From positions 382,550 to 446,549 of the forward strand of contig JBAYGT010000001.1 in assembly GCA_041666525.1 (NCBI GenBank): DNA of 64,000 bases. Direction: 5' to 3'. The notes under the pieces were generated by a model, which was not told the DNA's origin, did no database searches, and saw only the letters and a list, made by a program, of their open reading frames with translations. Source of the stretch: JBAXTZ01 sp041666525 (GTDB taxonomy: Bacteria > Bacillota > Negativicutes > JBAXTZ01). Shown here in pieces: positions 54,102 to 63,939 of this stretch; within the stretch, counting starts at the first letter, position 1; each line of letters opens with the position of its first letter. The position numbers were made by a program, and so were the translations under genes.

Positions 54102-55160
54102 TCAAAGTTTACTTAACAACGCTGGCAAATCAACCATTTTATCTGTAATCCCATTATCCGATGCAACTTTTACAATGAAATTATCAAATTTACTGCTCAG
54201 TGGACGATATTCATCATATTGCCCATGTCTGATAACCGCAACGGATGGCACATCCAGTGCATCAGCCAAATGCATCGGACCAGTATCAGTGGTAAAAAAC
54301 TTCTGTGCTTTGCTCAACACTACTGTCAGTTCAGCAAGTGAAATTTTCCCGGCAATATTGCAAAATTTTATTCCAGAATACTTTTTGCCAATATAATCGC
54401 GTTGCGCCGACGAACCAATAACATAAACCTTTTCGTATTTTTCGTTCAACACTTTTACTATTTTTGAAAATAGACTTATATCAATTTCCCGCGCCAGCCC
54501 GTCGAAACTGCCGCTTCCCAATGGACATACAACCGCATATTTTTCGTCCAAATCAATTATTGCTGCATCAATATTTATTCGCGGCGCCACTAGCATTGGT
54601 TTAGTTTTCAGGTTTACCGGCAATCCAATTCTCGCCAAAGCACATAAATAACGTTCCGTTATCGGTGACGATTTGCTTATTTCAAATTTTGCCAATTTAT
54701 CCGAAAACATCATCTTGCCAGTATTGCTGTCTGTATCACCTGTGACAATCGCTGATCGGCACATTAACGCAAAACCAAACGCAGTACTCTTGCCACAGGC
54801 TATCGAAATATCATATTTACTTCCTATTATTGATTTCACTATCCTGACAAAATTAAGCGTTCGTTCCCAAAACGTCTTACCGCCTTGCTCCTGTACCAAG
54901 TCAACAGTATTTTTGAAAAGTTTCCAAACGTTGACTGCCTCAGATCGTGCGATCACGTGAATCCAACTATTGGGATACAGCCGTTTCAACTCGCTGGTAA
55001 TTACCGATACTTTAACGCAATCACCAATTGTTTTCCATTCGCTAACCAATAATATCTTGCAATTGTTTTTCAAATGCAGCTCATCACGATTTTTGAACCG
55101 CGGTAAATATTTACAAAGTTTGAGGATTGACCGAAATTTGTTTTTCAGCTTAGTCTTCAT
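54102..55160 (-). CDS. GT9 heptosyltransferase-like protein
   Basis: A 352-residue GT-B protein with a basic N-terminal extension (KTKLKNKFRSILKLCKYLPRFKNR, partly helical), then SEWKTIGDCVKVSVITSELKRL and the donor block FTTDTGPMHLADALDVPSVAVI. It resembles the GT9 at 48663 in its KT(I/L)GD block. It overlaps rfbD by 11 bases. It is followed by the phosphoglycerol transferase gene after 20 bases. Confidence 0.85.
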   Translation of the reverse strand: MKTKLKNKFRSILKLCKYLPRFKNRDELHLKNNCKILLVSEWKTIGDCVKVSVITSELKRLYPNSWIHVIARSEAVNVWKLFKNTVDLVQEQGGKTFWERTLNFVRIVKSIIGSKYDISIACGKSTAFGFALMCRSAIVTGDTDSNTGKMMFSDKLAKFEISKSSPITERYLCALARIGLPVNLKTKPMLVAPRINIDAAIIDLDEKYAVVCPLGSGSFDGLAREIDISLFSKIVKVLNEKYEKVYVIGSSAQRDYIGKKYSGIKFCNIAGKISLAELTVVLSKAQKFFTTDTGPMHLADALDVPSVAVIRHGQYDEYRPLSSKFDNFIVKVASDNGITDKMVDLPALLSKL

Positions 55161-55995
55161 TGCCTAGCTCACATTTCAAATACTCTTTTAAAGCCGATTG
55201 CCAATCGCCCATCGGATCACCTATCGCCATGCGTAACATATAATTGTCCAACACCGAATGGCGCGGACGTTTGGCTGGCCGGGGAAATTCACTGGTGGTA
55301 CACGGATTGACCACGGTTTTAACTCTAGCTATTTCAAACGCTAACTTAGTCAGTTCGTACCAAGTCGTCTGTCCCTGGCAAGTACAATGATAAGTTCCGT
55401 AAGCGTCCGTCCTAATTAACCGGTCAATCGCTTTTGCGAGTTCGCACGCCGAAGTCGGCGACCCGGTTTGATCATTAACAACTTTTAGTTGAGCATTAGT
55501 TTCGGCGAGCTTTAACATCGTCCGTATAAAATTATTGCCGTCACCATATAACCAGGCGGTACGGGCAATGTAATGCCGACCAAGTATCTCTTTTACAATC
55601 TGCTCACCTTGCAATTTGGTTTTGCCATAGACACTTTGCGGATTAGTTGCATCAAACTCACGATACATTCCTTCATTTTCACCATCAAAAACATAGTCAG
55701 TACTGACACACACCATCCGGGCACCAATTTCCAGAGAAGCGGCCGCGATATTTTGTGAACCAACAACATTAACGCTAAATGCACCGTCAATGTCAACTTC
55801 TGCCTTATCCACGGCCGTATATGCCGCACAATGTACCACCGCCTGCGGCCGGGTAACCGCAAAAGTTTCTTTTACCGCTCGCCAATCGGTAATATCCAGA
55901 TTGTGAATATCAGTAAGAATTAGTTCATCGGTAATCAACTGTTTTTGTAATTCTCTTCCCAATTGCCCGTTACATCCAGTAATAAGAATTTTCAT
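55150..55995 (-). CDS. rfbD: dTDP-4-dehydrorhamnose reductase
   Basis: A 281-residue SDR with ITGCNGQLGRELQ as NADPH site, VSTDYVFDGENEG and YGKTKLQGE as catalytic Thr and Tyr-xxx-Lys motifs; all are typical of RmlD/RfbD. It makes dTDP-rhamnose, the last step; RmlA, B and C are not in this window. The ATG has AGAGGAAGG. Rhamnose is thus probably a component of the polysaccharide. Confidence 0.92.
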   Translation of the reverse strand: MKILITGCNGQLGRELQKQLITDELILTDIHNLDITDWRAVKETFAVTRPQAVVHCAAYTAVDKAEVDIDGAFSVNVVGSQNIAAASLEIGARMVCVSTDYVFDGENEGMYREFDATNPQSVYGKTKLQGEQIVKEILGRHYIARTAWLYGDGNNFIRTMLKLAETNAQLKVVNDQTGSPTSACELAKAIDRLIRTDAYGTYHCTCQGQTTWYELTKLAFEIARVKTVVNPCTTSEFPRPAKRPRHSVLDNYMLRMAIGDPMGDWQSALKEYLKCELGNED

Positions 55996-56007
55996 AATAA
56001 CCTTCCT

Positions 56008-57573
56008 CTACCAGTTAACCATTGTAACGTTAAATTCATATATGCTAGTCGCCCAATGATAAACAAATATCGTATTCCAGCAACCCCAGTTGCGTATCCA
56101 GGTCGTATCCAATTGGGTTTGCTTCCATGATGCCAAGTCCAGTGTTTGTCTTACGCTAAAATTATCTTTCGTAGTTGGTTGCCAATTCACCCCCCAAACA
56201 CCGGCATAAGATGCATTGGGATTATTGAAATCAAAAATTTGCGTCTGCGACCGTTGATAGTGAAATTCCAAAGCATAGCTCAAATTACTCGCAATAGGCT
56301 GACTATAGACAGCGTCACCCAGTAACGAAGTATTATATGCCTCTTGTGCGTTGACAAGTTGCGAACTGCTCCATATTCCATCCGGCACCGGACCGTCCCA
56401 GACACCTATTCCACCGGCACCAAGTTGCAATGTTGCGGAATGTGGTAAATTTATTGCATCGCCTTGAAAATAAAACTGGGCGGTTCTATGAAAACTCTGT
56501 AAATTTTGTTGCGGACTTTGCCAAACCGCACCACTGCCACTAAAATTCAAAGTAACAGGCGCCGCACCAATTTTAAATGGCACAGTACTTGCCGTCAATT
56601 CCGGTAATTTTTTTATAAAATGGCCTTGATCATCGCGATCAAATCCTACATACAGCTCAGTATTTAACCAGCTGGACGAATACTCAATGGCGGCATTTGG
56701 CGCAAAACCATATTTCTGATAGTAACCCAGATTAACGTCTAAATAGGTATTATCTACAAATAGCGGAACAGAAATTTCCTCGTTTATCCAAAAACCGGTA
56801 TCGCTCCAATAGCCAACGCTGGGATATGGCACCGGACTGCCCATGCCAGATTTTTTACCTATATTAATTGTCATTTGTTGCAAACTAAATAACTCAAAGT
56901 TTTTCAAAAAAACATGTGCATTATATAACACAACTCTATCATTGGGAAAAATTTCCATTCTGTCAGCACTAATATGGTAATCAGGGATATTTGAAGGACA
57001 ACCGGTTGCTATGGCATTATAAAGCGTAATTTTATCTTTGGCTATTTCAACCGACTCACCGCTGAAATAGCTGGTGCCGATCGTTCCCGCAAATACTTTA
57101 ACATTAGCTCCCTGCGTTTTCCCTTCAATATATAAATCCTGTCCATTGATATTCATTTTATCGCCCAATATTTTTATCGGCCCGGGAACAAACCCCTGAC
57201 CGGTTTGAGTATTACCAAACAGCGCATCTGCTGACATTTTCTTGCCGTCGTACTCGATAATTACACTGCCGTCTGCCGCCGCCTCACCAGTTTTATTATC
57301 AAAAAACAATCGATCAGCATACACGATAACCGGTGTAGTCGTCGGTGCTTTTTTCTCAACCACTCCAGACAAACCAGTCCGTTCGTTTTGTAAATCACAT
57401 TCTGAACATTGCGGATTGTCCGGGGGCAATGTATCCGGACTCTGAATCCGTCCATCATTTTGATAATCGACACAATAACCGCTTGAACAAAAATCGACCA
57501 TGAATATAACAAGTAAAAAAAATATTAATATATATCTAAACAGAGATTTAGTAAACTCCGTGTTAAAATTCAT
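56008..57573 (-). CDS. lptD: LptD/OstA-like LPS assembly protein (outer membrane)
   Basis: A 521-residue secreted protein: a signal peptide (FRYILIFFLLVIFMVDFCSS), an OstA/LptA-like periplasmic domain (about 75-215; VIVYADRLFFDNKTGEAAADGSV is its start) and a C-terminal barrel rich in alternating aromatic strands, ending in Trp (VTMVNW), as outer-membrane barrels end in an aromatic residue. It should insert LPS into the outer leaflet. It is much shorter than E. coli LptD (784 residues). Three Cys (QCSECD, GCPSN) may form disulfides. The ATG follows GGAG. Confidence 0.85.
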   Translation of the reverse strand: MNFNTEFTKSLFRYILIFFLLVIFMVDFCSSGYCVDYQNDGRIQSPDTLPPDNPQCSECDLQNERTGLSGVVEKKAPTTTPVIVYADRLFFDNKTGEAAADGSVIIEYDGKKMSADALFGNTQTGQGFVPGPIKILGDKMNINGQDLYIEGKTQGANVKVFAGTIGTSYFSGESVEIAKDKITLYNAIATGCPSNIPDYHISADRMEIFPNDRVVLYNAHVFLKNFELFSLQQMTINIGKKSGMGSPVPYPSVGYWSDTGFWINEEISVPLFVDNTYLDVNLGYYQKYGFAPNAAIEYSSSWLNTELYVGFDRDDQGHFIKKLPELTASTVPFKIGAAPVTLNFSGSGAVWQSPQQNLQSFHRTAQFYFQGDAINLPHSATLQLGAGGIGVWDGPVPDGIWSSSQLVNAQEAYNTSLLGDAVYSQPIASNLSYALEFHYQRSQTQIFDFNNPNASYAGVWGVNWQPTTKDNFSVRQTLDLASWKQTQLDTTWIRNWGCWNTIFVYHWATSIYEFNVTMVNW

Positions 57574-57596
57574 CTTGTTCTCCAAATTCAAATGAA

Positions 57597-58208
57597 TCAA
57601 TCATTATTTTCAATGTTTATCATTTGTTTTTTCACTGATAATCTTTTCACAAAAAACCAACTGCAAACCAGCCACAACGGCAAATCTATTAAGTAATCGA
57701 ACAAATTTCGCGAACCAAGTAAATTAAACTGAAAAGCTACCATTATTGCAATAGCTACCACCGCAGAAATAACTGATTTATTTAAGTTAAAAACGGCATA
57801 TAAGAACAATAGAGTAGCTATATATATATAATCATAGCCAAAATAACACAAATCAAAGGGAATTATTCCAAACGTTGTCAAATACAACAATCCGCCAATC
57901 ACAACCATGACAGTTAAATGCAAAATTGAAACTTTATATTTTACATTAATGTTTGTCATTTCAGAAACAACCATACTACATATTAACACCAATGACGTAA
58001 TACTGATGTCTCCGGTAAGTCCACGGACACACATTGCCAACGATGCTCCGTCGATCCGCACACTCAAAAAAATCAATCCGCAAATCAATATTCCGATACG
58101 ATGTTTAAACTGCGAAACAAACCACTTGGCAAAGAGTATTTTATTTATTACTACACTACACACAAAGGCTATCGCGACTAACTGAACAGCATTTTGAATC
58201 GTTGTCAT
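57597..58208 (-). CDS. Polytopic membrane protein of unknown function
   Basis: A 203-residue protein with about six hydrophobic helices and a basic tail (KRLSVKKQM). No family is recognised. The ATG at 58208 follows AGGAG. Its stop is 24 bases before the lptD start, so the two are co-transcribed; a role in LPS export or modification is a guess from place only. Confidence 0.65.
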   Translation of the reverse strand: MTTIQNAVQLVAIAFVCSVVINKILFAKWFVSQFKHRIGILICGLIFLSVRIDGASLAMCVRGLTGDISITSLVLICSMVVSEMTNINVKYKVSILHLTVMVVIGGLLYLTTFGIIPFDLCYFGYDYIYIATLLFLYAVFNLNKSVISAVVAIAIMVAFQFNLLGSRNLFDYLIDLPLWLVCSWFFVKRLSVKKQMINIENND

Positions 58209-58253
58209 ATACACTCCTGAATGTTGCTGTATTCGATCATACAAACAGATACA

Positions 58254-59387
58254 CTACTTTTGATTATAAATTCGTTCAACATAGGCTAATGAAATCTTCG
58301 CAAAACCAATGCATTTTCTTTGATATGAGTAAGTAATGTTAAGCATATCACCGGTAACCAGCAACGCCGGATATGAATATTCGTTATTGTCATTTTCAAT
58401 ATCGGTAATTTTCTTAAAAACAAAGCCGTCTTTAGATGCATATAAACTCAACAAGCCACGCCCGCCATCTTCAACCGGATTACATGCAATTACAATATAA
58501 TCACCAAAATTTGCAGCCGCTACCGACGAATCGCGATTAGGAATATTTATTGCCCCACTCGACAACAGACTACCACGATCATCCAATTCGCCAAACCGTA
58601 TTTTTTTATAAGTATCGTTGCTATCCCGACAGTACATAAATAAGTGTCCATTAATCCCGCGAACAAGCGCTGGTTGAATGGCGCCATCCATCTGCGGATA
58701 GCTCCACTTTTGTTCAACAGCACCGTTATTCATCAATAATAAATCCGGATGCTTACTACCGCATTCAAAATACGCCGGTAATAATGTGCTGCCATTTTGT
58801 AGCAACACCGTTCCTGTTCTAACCAAGGTACTGACATTGGTCGTTGGTTCAATTGCCAACCGCTCTGCTTCGCTCCAGGTGTTGCCATTATCCGTCGATC
58901 TTTTATGATTTACTTTTCCGGCTGCCCAGCCAAACCAATCTGTAGAAACGTAATATAAATGCAAAATTCCGGCGTTGTCCACTGACAAGACCGGATTGCC
59001 TATTCGATATGTGTGCCTTTGAACATCGGCTGATGTTCCAAACCGCGTGGCAATTGCTTTAGGCGCTGACCAAACTCCGTTACTATTTTTCGAAAAATAT
59101 ATACAGGTATCTTTTGACCCTTCGCGCGTTCCACCAAACCACGCCACCGCCAACTTATCATCAGCAAGTGCCACAATCGTCGACGCATGTGCCGAAGGAA
59201 CATTATCCGGTGCTGGTATCTTAACTTTCACCATATCGGCTACCGTAACTATTCTCACCTGATTATGCTCAGCGATATTCATTTTCATAAACGGCAGCGC
59301 CGTTTGTTGCGAGAAAAGTACAGTAATCAAATAAACAATAACGAGCCCGACAAACAATAGCGGTTTCTTTAGTTTTGCAATCTGCAT
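58254..59387 (-). CDS. Membrane-anchored BNR/sialidase-fold protein
   Basis: A 377-residue protein with an N-terminal membrane anchor (LLFVGLVIVYLITVLF) and a beta-propeller: HASTIVALADDKLAVAWFGG is the BNR-2 entry and STDNGNTWSE an Asp box. It resembles exo-sialidase-type proteins found beside ArnT-like genes. No complete sialidase Arg triad could be confirmed by eye, so it may hydrolyse or just bind an envelope sugar. The ATG has GAGG; it lies 28 bases after the ArnT-like gene. Confidence 0.75.
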   Translation of the reverse strand: MQIAKLKKPLLFVGLVIVYLITVLFSQQTALPFMKMNIAEHNQVRIVTVADMVKVKIPAPDNVPSAHASTIVALADDKLAVAWFGGTREGSKDTCIYFSKNSNGVWSAPKAIATRFGTSADVQRHTYRIGNPVLSVDNAGILHLYYVSTDWFGWAAGKVNHKRSTDNGNTWSEAERLAIEPTTNVSTLVRTGTVLLQNGSTLLPAYFECGSKHPDLLLMNNGAVEQKWSYPQMDGAIQPALVRGINGHLFMYCRDSNDTYKKIRFGELDDRGSLLSSGAINIPNRDSSVAAANFGDYIVIACNPVEDGGRGLLSLYASKDGFVFKKITDIENDNNEYSYPALLVTGDMLNITYSYQRKCIGFAKISLAYVERIYNQK

Positions 59388-59415
59388 CCACTCACCTCAG
59401 CAATTTCACTACGCG

Positions 59416-61002
59416 CTATTTGCTACTTGCGCCTTGTATTCCATTACGCTTTAACAAATAATAATACTTGTCAGCGTATACCAATCGATAGCCATTAGAA
59501 TATGGAGCTTTTAAAAAATCTTGAACCCGGTCATTTTTTCTAATTAAAACATATGAATCCAATTGCTTCGAACGTTCAAAAAAACTTTCTGGTAATTCGT
59601 GCGGCATAACATATTTTCCGGCCCAAAAACCTGTCTCTTCCGCCCCCAACTGAACGATCCTTTGCCCGCTATAATATACTGCCGAAGTCATGTAGTCACC
59701 ATAACAAGCTGTAAGCACCGGCTCTTTGGGCAAATGCGCGGCCATTGCTTTTGACGAGCGCTGATGCATATATGCCGGAACAAAGATTGAACCAAATAAC
59801 AAGAAAGCAAGTGTAACGCCGATTGCCGAACGAATAATCAGCGAGCTATCACTTTTATGTACAATCACAAAAAATCCACCCAGAACAACGACCGAAATCA
59901 TAGCAAATATTTTCCCGGTGTCCGGTGAGAAAATTAACGCCGCAACATTTAACCCCGCCCAAATCAGCAAACACGGAAAAACTAACAAAAACAGCTCCGT
60001 TTGAGAAAAATTCCGATATCGCTTGTCAATAAATCTCGCAGTAATCATTAGCGCCGGAAAAATTACTGGCAGGCAATAGGTCGGATATTTTGTTGCCATC
60101 AACGTGAAAAACAAAAAAAATCCTAAAACCCAAGCCAACACATATTTATAAATGTCTTCACTTCGCTCAGTCCAAAAAGCTTTTATTGCAATAAATGACC
60201 AAGGCAACAATGTTGCAGGAATCATATACATATAGTAATAAAAATGATTATCTTCGGGATGTTCTGACACGGTTGCACGTACAAAATTGTTAAGTCCAAG
60301 AAAACCATTTACGAAATCATAACCATGCGTATCGTACATGTACCAATACCAAGGCAGACCTATAAGTAAAGTGATTATTAAGCCAGGAATCGAAAATGCC
60401 CGTTTAATTATTTTCCAATCCCTTTGTATGATGGCGTAAATCATAATAATAAACGCTGGTAGCACAATCGCCATCGGTCCTTTGTCCAATATTCCGATCC
60501 CAATCATTACATAAGCAATATATAGATACTTCAGATCACGCTCGATCAAATGCAAATATGTACAGGCTAAAGCGATACTAAGTACCGCTACCAAAACGGC
60601 ATCGGTAACTACCATTTTCGAAAAAATCCAAAACATCACTGCGCCTGATAATATACTAGCAAAAATCAACGATCCGCGCATGCTCGCGTAAATACGATAA
60701 TAGAACCAAGCTGCGAAAGTAACTGTTACTGAACCAGCAAGAGCAGAAGGAAAACGCGCCGCAAAATCGCATATTCCAAAAAACTTGAACGATAGAATTA
60801 ACAACCAATAAATCATTACCGGTTTATCATACCAAAAATTACCATAAATCCGCGGTGACATCCAATCGCCGGACAATAGCATCTCTTTTGCAGTCAAAGC
60901 ATAATTTGTTTCTACGGGATCAGTAATAGGCATTAACCAATTGAATGCACAAAAGAAAAAAATGGCACCAGCAAATATCAACAAGATTTTTCTAAGTGAC
61001 AT
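59416..61002 (-). CDS. ArnT-like membrane glycosyltransferase
   Basis: A 528-residue GT-C protein with about 12 helices. After the first helix comes TDPVETNYALTAKEMLLSG and, further on, FWYDKPVMIYW, the conserved outside-loop blocks of ArnT (the acidic pair and YDKPP). ArnT enzymes move a sugar such as aminoarabinose from undecaprenyl phosphate to lipid A. The donor here is unknown. It follows a paralogue at 61023 with 20 bases between and has an ATG with GGAG. Confidence 0.84.
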   Translation of the reverse strand: MSLRKILLIFAGAIFFFCAFNWLMPITDPVETNYALTAKEMLLSGDWMSPRIYGNFWYDKPVMIYWLLILSFKFFGICDFAARFPSALAGSVTVTFAAWFYYRIYASMRGSLIFASILSGAVMFWIFSKMVVTDAVLVAVLSIALACTYLHLIERDLKYLYIAYVMIGIGILDKGPMAIVLPAFIIMIYAIIQRDWKIIKRAFSIPGLIITLLIGLPWYWYMYDTHGYDFVNGFLGLNNFVRATVSEHPEDNHFYYYMYMIPATLLPWSFIAIKAFWTERSEDIYKYVLAWVLGFFLFFTLMATKYPTYCLPVIFPALMITARFIDKRYRNFSQTELFLLVFPCLLIWAGLNVAALIFSPDTGKIFAMISVVVLGGFFVIVHKSDSSLIIRSAIGVTLAFLLFGSIFVPAYMHQRSSKAMAAHLPKEPVLTACYGDYMTSAVYYSGQRIVQLGAEETGFWAGKYVMPHELPESFFERSKQLDSYVLIRKNDRVQDFLKAPYSNGYRLVYADKYYYLLKRNGIQGASSK

Positions 61003-61022
61003 ATATGCTCCTCGAAAAATTT

Positions 61023-62672
61023 TTATTTCACTCTCAAAACATATTTTTCATAAAATATTTTTTCAATATTGACAAGTTTTTTTGTTTTTTCGCTCATTGA
61101 ATTATAGTAAGAATCCAAAACCACATAGTAGGCTTTACTTCCTGCATTATTTTGGATTGACGTCTCTGTTTGACGCAAAGATTTAAGTTCTACTCCAGTA
61201 ATTCCGGTATAAAAAGTGAATCCTGGATGCCGATATTTCACAATGTACACTTGTGATTTTCCGTCATAAATTTTCATGAACTGCGGCGCAAAATCACGGC
61301 AATCAAACATATTATAAGCAACCGGCGCCAAAACATATACCAACAGCAACGAAAATATTGCCAGTCCCGCCACTTGCCATTTTAAGCCGCTAATGACACT
61401 TTTACTCCAAGTCTTATAATTGGCGACACCAAAAACCAATAACGTACCAAGGGCCGTCACTAACGCCCGCCAAATCAACCAAGGTTGTTGAATTTGCATA
61501 ATGATAGCACTGATAATTTGTTGTGTACTCACATCGTCCCTGGCCATAACACCTGATTGAAGAATAGCTTGTCCGAATATTGCCGCTACCGCTAATAGCA
61601 ACGCAAACACAACTGAAATAATTGTCATTGCAATTTTAGTTTTTATGCCCAATTTCTCAATATATTTGTCCAGATACAACGCAATAATTATTGCTATTGC
61701 AGGAAACATCGGCAGAATATATGTGACTAACTTTGTCTGTGAAATTGAAAAAAAAGCAAATATCGTCCATGCCCAAAAATGCATAAATAGCTCTGGATTG
61801 CTATTCTTTCTACTGCGCCATTTATTAATTGCGTCCTTTGCTGTTTCATAAACAGATTGCAGCAGTACACTGGTCCACGGAAACATTCCAATCAATAATA
61901 CCGGAACAAACCACCAATATTTTTCGCCGCCCGGATGCTCGGCAATCAAAAATCGCTGAAGATTGTTTGCGCCCAAAAAGCCATCAATAAACGCCTGTCC
62001 ATGTACTTTCCACATCGCCAAATACCACGGCGATGCAATCAATATAAATACAATTATTCCGGAGAACAACCGCATTTTTTTTAATTCAAACCAGCGATTA
62101 TTGAATAGCACATCCAAGAAAATTATTGCACCAGGCAATAAAAAACCAATCGGTCCTTTGGCAATAACAGCTAAGCCCGCAAAAACGTATAGCCAGAAAT
62201 AGCGTCCGCTCCAATAACACAATAATGCGCCAGTCATGCAAAACACCAGCGTAATATCAATGACTGCTGCCTTACATAAATAGAAAAACTCCAAACTAGT
62301 TAACAAAACCACCGCCGACAGCAGCGCGATCCGACGGTTGGTTTTGACACCGACAAAATAGTACACCATGAAAACCGTAATCATACCCAAAAACGCTGAC
62401 GGAAACCGCGCAGCAAATTCATTGTGGCCAAATAACTTGAAACACACTGCTACCAACCAATAAAACAACGGTGGCTTGTCATACCAGTATTGTCCATATA
62501 TTTGCGGTGACAACCAATCACCACTAGAAATCATTTCCTGTGGTGTGAGTGCATAGACCGGTTCGTCTGGGTCAAATAACGGTAAATTGCTTATTCCCGG
62601 CATAATTATGACAAGGCAAAGCAACAAAAGTAATGCCAGATCACGTTTGTGTTCCCGAAGATAAGTAATCAT
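61023..62672 (-). CDS. ArnT-like membrane glycosyltransferase
   Basis: A 549-residue GT-C protein, paralogous to the next gene; LFDPDEPVYALTPQEMISSG and YWYDKPPLFYW are intact ArnT motifs, and it has about 12 helices with a soluble C-terminal end. It probably modifies lipid A or core with a polyprenyl-linked sugar at the outer face of the inner membrane. The ATG follows AGGAGG. It begins 27 bases after the acyltransferase gene, which supports a lipid A role. Confidence 0.85.
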   Translation of the reverse strand: MITYLREHKRDLALLLLLCLVIIMPGISNLPLFDPDEPVYALTPQEMISSGDWLSPQIYGQYWYDKPPLFYWLVAVCFKLFGHNEFAARFPSAFLGMITVFMVYYFVGVKTNRRIALLSAVVLLTSLEFFYLCKAAVIDITLVFCMTGALLCYWSGRYFWLYVFAGLAVIAKGPIGFLLPGAIIFLDVLFNNRWFELKKMRLFSGIIVFILIASPWYLAMWKVHGQAFIDGFLGANNLQRFLIAEHPGGEKYWWFVPVLLIGMFPWTSVLLQSVYETAKDAINKWRSRKNSNPELFMHFWAWTIFAFFSISQTKLVTYILPMFPAIAIIIALYLDKYIEKLGIKTKIAMTIISVVFALLLAVAAIFGQAILQSGVMARDDVSTQQIISAIIMQIQQPWLIWRALVTALGTLLVFGVANYKTWSKSVISGLKWQVAGLAIFSLLLVYVLAPVAYNMFDCRDFAPQFMKIYDGKSQVYIVKYRHPGFTFYTGITGVELKSLRQTETSIQNNAGSKAYYVVLDSYYNSMSEKTKKLVNIEKIFYEKYVLRVK

Positions 62673-62699
62673 GAAATTCCTCCTGTAGCCAATAAAATC

Positions 62700-63557
62700 C
62701 TATTTGAAGCGATTGTGCATCCAAAAATATTGCTCCGGATGTTCACGAATTACCCGTTCATATTCCTGATAGATACTCTGCATGGTATTTTTTACCGAAT
62801 CATCAACTGTAGCACCCGCTACTACGGCTATTTCTTTATCCACCTTGATATGGTGGTTATTATTTGCGTCGCGATAAACATAGGTTAGCACCAGCGGGGC
62901 GCCAAATTTGACCGCAAACATTGCCGGACCGCGCGGCGCTGTCGTTTGTTTGCCGAAAAACACAACCGGAACATCCGTATCATGCTGATCCGCCGGTAAA
63001 ATCAATATTGCTTTTTCTTTCTTGAATATTTGCAAATATTTTCGCGCGCCTTCACCCTTATATACAACTTTTAATCCGTTTTCTTCACGACGATCTTCAA
63101 CAATTTTATTAAAAAACGGATTGTTCTGCCGCCGTGCGACATCGTATATTTTGTAGCCGAAAGCCCCCAAAGTGCAGCCAAGCTCCCAATTACCTAAATG
63201 CAACGAAACCATGACCACACCCTTGCCACACTGGACCGCTTCATCGAGTGTTTCTCGATTATCAAGAATTATTCGTCCACTTCTTAGTAATTGCACAGAC
63301 CAAAAAAATTCTATATATGACATCGCCATCGATATGTATGATTGTTTAGCTATTCGTTCCCAATCCGAATATTTCATTTTTGGAAATGCATAGCTAATGT
63401 TTTTTATCGTTATCAATCGCCGCTTCTTTAAAATATAATATCCGGTCAAACCAAGCATCGTTGCAAACATATAGCAAATCTGCTCCGGTAGTAACCGCAT
63501 CAATTTTCCAAACGAAGTAAAAGCTACCATTTCCAGCCAATAAATCAATTTTTTCAT
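62700..63557 (-). CDS. Lipid A acyltransferase (LpxL/HtrB family)
   Basis: A 285-residue membrane-associated acyltransferase; SLHLGNWELG is the H-x4-E catalytic box, with an N-terminal hydrophobic segment and ILPADQHDTDVPVVFFG as the second conserved block. It adds a secondary acyl chain to lipid A. The C-terminus (EHPEQYFWMHNRFK) is the typical family end. It is the first gene of the envelope block; a perfect TATAAT at 63587-63592 (minus strand) has only a poor -35. The ATG is 14 bases after GAGGG. Confidence 0.9.
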   Translation of the reverse strand: MKKLIYWLEMVAFTSFGKLMRLLPEQICYMFATMLGLTGYYILKKRRLITIKNISYAFPKMKYSDWERIAKQSYISMAMSYIEFFWSVQLLRSGRIILDNRETLDEAVQCGKGVVMVSLHLGNWELGCTLGAFGYKIYDVARRQNNPFFNKIVEDRREENGLKVVYKGEGARKYLQIFKKEKAILILPADQHDTDVPVVFFGKQTTAPRGPAMFAVKFGAPLVLTYVYRDANNNHHIKVDKEIAVVAGATVDDSVKNTMQSIYQEYERVIREHPEQYFWMHNRFK

Positions 63558-63693
63558 ATTAGTTATTAAATTACCCTCAAGTTTCTATTATAATAAGTTT
63601 CAAAGACCATGCTATTCTACCACATATCCGCGCAACAAAAAACCCTGTACTGCTACAGAACCAACAAATACCTGTGCAAAACTGAGTTTCAAG

Positions 63694-63726
63694 CAAAAAA
63701 AAGCACACTTCTTATCGAAGTGTGCT
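63694..63726 (-). terminator. Terminator of the rRNA operon
   Basis: A perfect 10-bp stem (63717-63726 with 63702-63711, AGCACACTTC arm) followed on the minus strand by eight T. It ends the rRNA transcript just after 5S. Confidence 0.9.
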
Positions 63727-63734
63727 TTTTAAAA

Positions 63735-63847
63735 CCGGCAGCGACATACTCTCCCGGGCCGTTACCAGCCAAGTACCATCAGCGCAGGAGGGCTTAACTA
63801 CTGTGTTCGGAATGGGAACAGGTGGAGCCCCTCCGCCTAACCACCGG
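63735..63847 (-). rRNA. rrf: 5S ribosomal RNA
   Basis: About 113 bases read on the minus strand as a 5S: GTGGTTAGGCGGAGGGG at the 5' side, the universal CCGAACACAG segment, and GGTACTTGGCTGGTAACGG in the third helix. CCGG ends pair to close the molecule. Ends are estimated to within a few bases. It lies 92 bases after the 23S end. Confidence 0.93.
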
Positions 63848-63939
63848 ATATCCTCAGTGCTTACGCCCTGAAAACCAGATAGAGAAAATGTGATAAACAT
63901 CGAGTAAATGTTTGAGATTTGTATTCGAGCGCTTGATAA

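Noticed and set aside
63609..63900. Open frames overlapping the rRNA region on both strands
   Set aside because: They are chance frames across the 5S rRNA and its terminator.
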